Shown piece after piece: positions 60,261 to 64,000 of a DNA stretch of 64,000 nucleotides. How positions within the stretch are numbered: the stretch's first letter is position 1; each line of letters begins with the position of its first letter. The notes beneath the pieces were generated by a model. The model was not told the DNA's origin. It did not search any database and worked only from the letters and a program-made list of their open reading frames with translations. The stretch comes from Tolumonas auensis DSM 9187. Lineage in GTDB: Bacteria > Pseudomonadota > Gammaproteobacteria > Enterobacterales > Aeromonadaceae. The stretch covers positions 2,524,501 through 2,588,500 of the forward strand of contig NC_012691.1 of the NCBI RefSeq assembly GCF_000023065.1. Reading direction: 5' to 3'. The translations under genes and the position numbers were made by a program.

Positions 60261-62288
60261 TTATATTCCCTCATCAGGCGATAAGTTTTTTGCTGAAAAA
60301 CCAAAAACTGTGATGTCATCACGTTGTACTCGTTGTCCCCGGTAACGCTCCAGTAATTCCACCAATAATGTTTGCTGCTGATTCATCGGTAAATCTGCCC
60401 AGCCGGCAATCTGATTCAGGAAACGTTCACGGCCGAAACCAAATCCGTCGTCGCCACCATCCTGATCTAACAGGCCATCACTGACTAAATAGAAACGGCA
60501 CTGCTCATCGAACTTAATATGGTGTATTTCGATTGGTTTTACTTTTCTCGGATTCAGGCGATAGCCTAATCCGCGGTGCGTCGCTTTAATGACCGAAGAC
60601 GCCCCCTTCTTCACCAGACATAAATCAATACCGCATCCGGCATATTCAAGCGTCCCGGTGTTCAGTCTGCAGATCGCAATATCCATCCCGTAATCCAGTG
60701 CATCCCCCTCACTGGTATGTTGCAGGGTCTGCCGCAGACGTTCATCCATCAGTGCCAGAATGGAAGAAAGTGGTAAACCATCTGACTCGCTGAGGACCTG
60801 ACGCAGCACCGCATGGGCGGTCATCGTCATAAAGGCACCGGGAATACCATGGCCGGTACAATCAACCAGACCGAGGAAACAAGACCCGTCCTGAGCCGGA
60901 TGTAAAAAATAAAAATCACCGCCCACGACATCCCGTGGCAACCAGATCACCAGGTGATCCTGCAAATAACGGGCAATCAAATCAGAACGCGGCAAAATCG
61001 CCGTCTGGATCAGTTTGGCGTAACGAATAGAATCCAGGATCTGCTTGTTTTTCAATGCTAACTGATCATTAACCCGCTGCAATTCCGCCGTACGTTCAGC
61101 CACGCGATGTTCCAGCTTGGCGGTGTTATCCCGGATCGTTGCCGCCATATTATTGAATCCGGAAGCCAGTCGCCCCAGCTCATCATTTTCCCGGTTTGAC
61201 AGCTGCACATCATAATGACCACCGGCCACTTTACGGGCCGCACTATCCAATCCGGCGATCCGGCGTAACACAAAAAACTGCAGCACACCGGCAACGGCCA
61301 GCAGGGAAAACAGTAACGCCGCGACCAGCACCATAAACATCGGTGTAAAGGTGTGCTCACCCAGCAAGGTATCAATATCCATCACCGTAATATTGAACCA
61401 CTGCAGATCGGGCATATACGCGATACCGACCAGTTTACGTTCACCCTGAATCGTCAGATAAAGCGTCTGCACCTGCGTCGGCACCATGCGCAGGGCATCC
61501 AGTGCCGCCTGCAGTTCGATATGATCATCCTGCAGATTCAACAGGTTAAAAATAGTAAAATGCGCGGCATGGGGATTGCTGTTACTGCTCATGTCAATCA
61601 GCGATGAATCCGGGTGCGCCTGTATGGCGCCATCCCCGTCAATCAGAATATTGGTGATACCATCTTCATTGTTCCGGATGAAATCATTAATGAAGTCTTT
61701 CAGCTGGATCCCGGCCCGGATCAGCCCCAGAAATTGACCGGATGCCGAATGGATCGGAACATCAACCCACATCTTCGTCATATTAAGATGCTGATCCGGT
61801 GCCACATGCAAGGTATAGGGAAACGACAGTTGCCGGATCTGATAATACCAGTGGTCTTCTGCTGCAGCCCGATCCAGTGTGTAACGTAATTCCTGCCCGG
61901 AAAAATCATCGTGCTTATTATTGAAATAATAATGCCCTGATTTATCGATAATGAATGAAACGCTGCCGTCGAAAAAATACTGGCGATAACTATCCAGTTC
62001 CTTCAGTGCACTGGCTTTTAATTGCGGATCATTTTCCGCTTCAGCCCAACGCTGTAAAACAACGGAATCCGCCATCTTCCGCGCCAGAACAATTTCTTTC
62101 TGAACCGGCGCGCGGATACGGGATTTATCATAGAGCGCCTGCTTTTCGGCAAAGCGATCACCCAACGCGATAATAATCGTGTCACTGACACTGCGAAATG
62201 CGCCAAAAGCCAGCAGCAGCGAAATGGTAAAAACCGCAGACATCCAGAAAACAAATTTTCCGCGCAGGCTGCCCAGCAATAATGGCAT
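60261..62288 (-). CDS. siaA: Membrane PP2C-type phosphatase SiaA with dCache sensor
   Basis: A 675-residue signal transducer. One membrane helix at about residues 12-32, a periplasmic dCache-type sensor to about 310, a second helix, a HAMP domain (LRRIAGLDSAARKVAGGHYDV), a coiled coil and a SpoIIE/PP2C phosphatase with DVVGGDFYF, DCTGHGIPGAFM and SDGLLDQ metal-binding motifs. ATG 62288 has GGAG 5 bases upstream; a GTG two codons earlier is less likely. In Pseudomonas SiaA dephosphorylates SiaC, activating the cyclase. The signal sensed here is unknown. First gene of siaABCD. Confidence 0.9.
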   Translation of the reverse strand: MPLLLGSLRGKFVFWMSAVFTISLLLAFGAFRSVSDTIIIALGDRFAEKQALYDKSRIRAPVQKEIVLARKMADSVVLQRWAEAENDPQLKASALKELDSYRQYFFDGSVSFIIDKSGHYYFNNKHDDFSGQELRYTLDRAAAEDHWYYQIRQLSFPYTLHVAPDQHLNMTKMWVDVPIHSASGQFLGLIRAGIQLKDFINDFIRNNEDGITNILIDGDGAIQAHPDSSLIDMSSNSNPHAAHFTIFNLLNLQDDHIELQAALDALRMVPTQVQTLYLTIQGERKLVGIAYMPDLQWFNITVMDIDTLLGEHTFTPMFMVLVAALLFSLLAVAGVLQFFVLRRIAGLDSAARKVAGGHYDVQLSNRENDELGRLASGFNNMAATIRDNTAKLEHRVAERTAELQRVNDQLALKNKQILDSIRYAKLIQTAILPRSDLIARYLQDHLVIWLPRDVVGGDFYFLHPAQDGSCFLGLVDCTGHGIPGAFMTMTAHAVLRQVLSESDGLPLSSILALMDERLRQTLQHTSEGDALDYGMDIAICRLNTGTLEYAGCGIDLCLVKKGASSVIKATHRGLGYRLNPRKVKPIEIHHIKFDEQCRFYLVSDGLLDQDGGDDGFGFGRERFLNQIAGWADLPMNQQQTLLVELLERYRGQRVQRDDITVFGFSAKNLSPDEGI

Positions 62289-62420
62289 AACCACTCCACT
62301 GATTTTTCAGAGATTAATGGATGACAAACGGATGCAAAAAGTTGCCCACAGAGAGCTGGTTGAGAACTATAAACAAAATGGATAGATGAAGGAATAGAAT
62401 AAATGAGATTCGTATGAATT

Positions 62421-62494
62421 TGGAGCGGGCGATGGGAATCGAACCCACGCTATCTGCTTGGGAAGCAGAAGTTCTGCCATTGAACTACGCCCGC
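62421..62494 (-). tRNA. tRNA-Gly (CCC)
   Basis: A 74-base tRNA with acceptor GCGGGCG/CGCCCGC, anticodon CCC in TTCCCAA, and encoded CCA. It closely resembles E. coli glyU. It lies upstream of siaA on the same strand. Confidence 0.94.
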
Positions 62495-62772
62495 TCTGAG
62501 GTGCGTTGAGCAGATTACCCAAACCAGCCCGGTCTGGCAACAGCTGTAGTCGAATTCTGGCAATATGATCAAGCAGTTGAGCGTTTTTTCAACTATTCTT
62601 ACTTTGACGTCTCATCTGCACCCCATCGAAAACTTTCCCTGATTACGGATGACCCTAGGATAAGCTTCGGGTAATATAGCGCCCCTTTTCGGGTCAATAC
62701 ACATGACCCTCGCTTAAACTGCCCTGCAGTTGCTTTCGAACTTTTTATTTATTGATACATGTGGAGTTGTAG

Positions 62773-64000
62773 ATGTCCTTTGCACTAGGCCAACGCTGGA
62801 TCAGTGACACTGAAACTGATCTTGGATTAGGTACCGTGGTAGCAATAGAGGGTCGGATGATCACTTTATTGTTTCCGGCTAATGGCGAACAGCGTTTGTA
62901 TGCCCGCGACAGTGCTCCCATTACACGCGTCCGTTTTAATGAAGGCGACAAGATAACCAGCCACGAAGAGTGGCAGATGGATATTCGTGCAGTAGAGGAA
63001 ACCGAGGAAGGTCTGCTGACCTATCACGGCACCCGCGTGGATACCGGAGCAGAAGTATCACTGCGTGAAGTGATGCTGAACAACTTCATCAAATTTAATA
63101 AACCGCAGGATCGCCTGTTTGCCGGTCAGATTGATCGCCATTCCCGTTTTGCGCTGCGTTATGAAGCCCTGATCCACCAGCATGCCCGCCGCCGCAGCCC
63201 GACCCGCGGACTGGCCAGTGGCCGGGTCAGCCTGATCCCGCATCAGCTGCATATCGCCCGTGAAGTCGGTCATCGTCATGCACCACGTGTATTACTGGCC
63301 GACGAAGTAGGTTTAGGTAAAACCATTGAAGCCGGGATGGTCATTCACCAGCAGTTGCTGTCAGGCCGCGCACACCGTGTTTTGATCCTGGTGCCTGACT
63401 CACTGCAATATCAGTGGCTGGTGGAAATGCTGCGCCGTTTCAACCTGATGTTCTCGTTGTTCGATGAAGAACGTTGTGTCGAATCAGAGCATGATGCGGT
63501 GAACCCGTTCGATACTGAACAGCTGGTGATCTGCAGTCTTGACTGGCTGCGTAAGAAAAAAGTCCGCTTTGAACAGGTTCAGGAATGCGAATGGGATCTG
63601 CTGGTTGTCGATGAAGCGCACCATCTGGTCTGGAGCGAAGAAGCGCCGAGCCGTGAATATCAGATCGTAGAAACACTGGCAGAACAGATCCCTGGCGTGC
63701 TGTTGCTGACTGCGACGCCGGACCAGCTGGGTCATGCCAGCCATTTTGCCCGTCTGCGTCTGCTCGATCCGGAGCGTTTTTACGACTACGACGCGTTTGT
63801 TGCTGAGGAACAGGCCTATGGTCAGGTCGCCGATGCAACACAGCCACTGCTGAGCGGTGATGCTCTGAATGCAGAACAGATCGACATACTGAAAAATCTG
63901 CTGCCGGAACTGGATGCCTCACAGCTGCAGAATGAAGAATATCGCGAAGAAGTCCTGAAGGATCTGCTGGATCGTCACGGTACCGGTCGTATCATGTTCC
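62773..64000 (+). CDS. rapA: RNA polymerase-associated helicase RapA, 5' part
   Basis: RapA is a Swi2/Snf2 ATPase that recycles RNA polymerase. The first 409 codons are present and the gene runs off the window. The N-terminal Tudor-like region ([20 protein letters not shown]) is followed by the helicase core with Walker [15 protein letters not shown], motif Ia [12 protein letters not shown] and the DEAH box [12 protein letters not shown], then [13 protein letters not shown] 62773 is preceded by GTGGAG. The C-terminal half is not visible. Confidence 0.94.
   Translation, partial: MSFALGQRWISDTETDLGLGTVVAIEGRMITLLFPANGEQRLYARDSAPITRVRFNEGDKITSHEEWQMDIRAVEETEEGLLTYHGTRVDTGAEVSLREVMLNNFIKFNKPQDRLFAGQIDRHSRFALRYEALIHQHARRRSPTRGLASGRVSLIPHQLHIAREVGHRHAPRVLLADEVGLGKTIEAGMVIHQQLLSGRAHRVLILVPDSLQYQWLVEMLRRFNLMFSLFDEERCVESEHDAVNPFDTEQLVICSLDWLRKKKVRFEQVQECEWDLLVVDEAHHLVWSEEAPSREYQIVETLAEQIPGVLLLTATPDQLGHASHFARLRLLDPERFYDYDAFVAEEQAYGQVADATQPLLSGDALNAEQIDILKNLLPELDASQLQNEEYREEVLKDLLDRHGTGRIMF

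Overview
The window is ordinary gammaproteobacterial chromosome carrying a nitrogen-fixation accessory region. Base composition is close to balanced. Many blocks follow Escherichia coli gene order (lrp-ftsK-lolA-rarA-serS, trxB, aat-bpt-infA-clpA-clpS-cspD, nudJ-mnmA-hflD-purB, cysJIH), and several products are nearly collinear with the E. coli proteins. The combination with nifLA, an rnf operon, nifF and nifVWZM points to a facultatively anaerobic diazotroph of the Aeromonadaceae type; Tolumonas is my best guess, but this is inference from gene content and not a database match.

Layout. 1-3.3 kb: pantothenate genes (panB end, panC, panD), then pth and ychF. 3.3-7.5 kb: a glycyl radical enzyme and its activase, divergent from a fructose-6-phosphate aldolase-type gene, with a perfect FNR box between them. 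7.6-8.1 kb: five tRNA genes (Met, Gln x3, Met). 8.3-26 kb: housekeeping genes, including serS, rarA, lolA, ftsK, lrp, an inserted ald, trxB, aat, bpt, infA, clpAS, cspD, icd, nudJ, mnmA and hflD. 26.3-27.6 kb: purB.

27.7-43.9 kb is the nif-related region. nifL and nifA run leftward. rnfABCDGEH, an NhaD/ArsB-type ion transporter and nifF run rightward, followed by an amino-acid exporter and a membrane metallophosphoesterase. nifV-W-Z-M lies at the far end on the minus strand. GG-N10-GC (sigma-54) promoters and TGT-N10-ACA (NifA) sites can be read directly upstream of rnfA, nifF and nifV. The structural nitrogenase genes are not in the window. The natural reading is that this region makes the regulators, the low-potential electron supply (Rnf to NifF), homocitrate (NifV) and Fe-protein/P-cluster maturation factors for a nitrogenase encoded elsewhere.

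44-58.3 kb: aroP-type permease, SMP-30 lactonase, ACR3 arsenite transporter, a YfgJ-like zinc-ribbon protein, epd, a sugar phosphatase, a LysR regulator divergent from a small unknown gene, cysJIH, an outer-membrane beta-barrel protein and gltX. 58.4-62.5 kb: a complete siaABCD signalling operon (phosphatase, kinase, switch protein, diguanylate cyclase) lying between two tRNA-Gly genes. 62.8 kb to the end: the 5' part of rapA. No insertion sequence, prophage or CRISPR array was seen.
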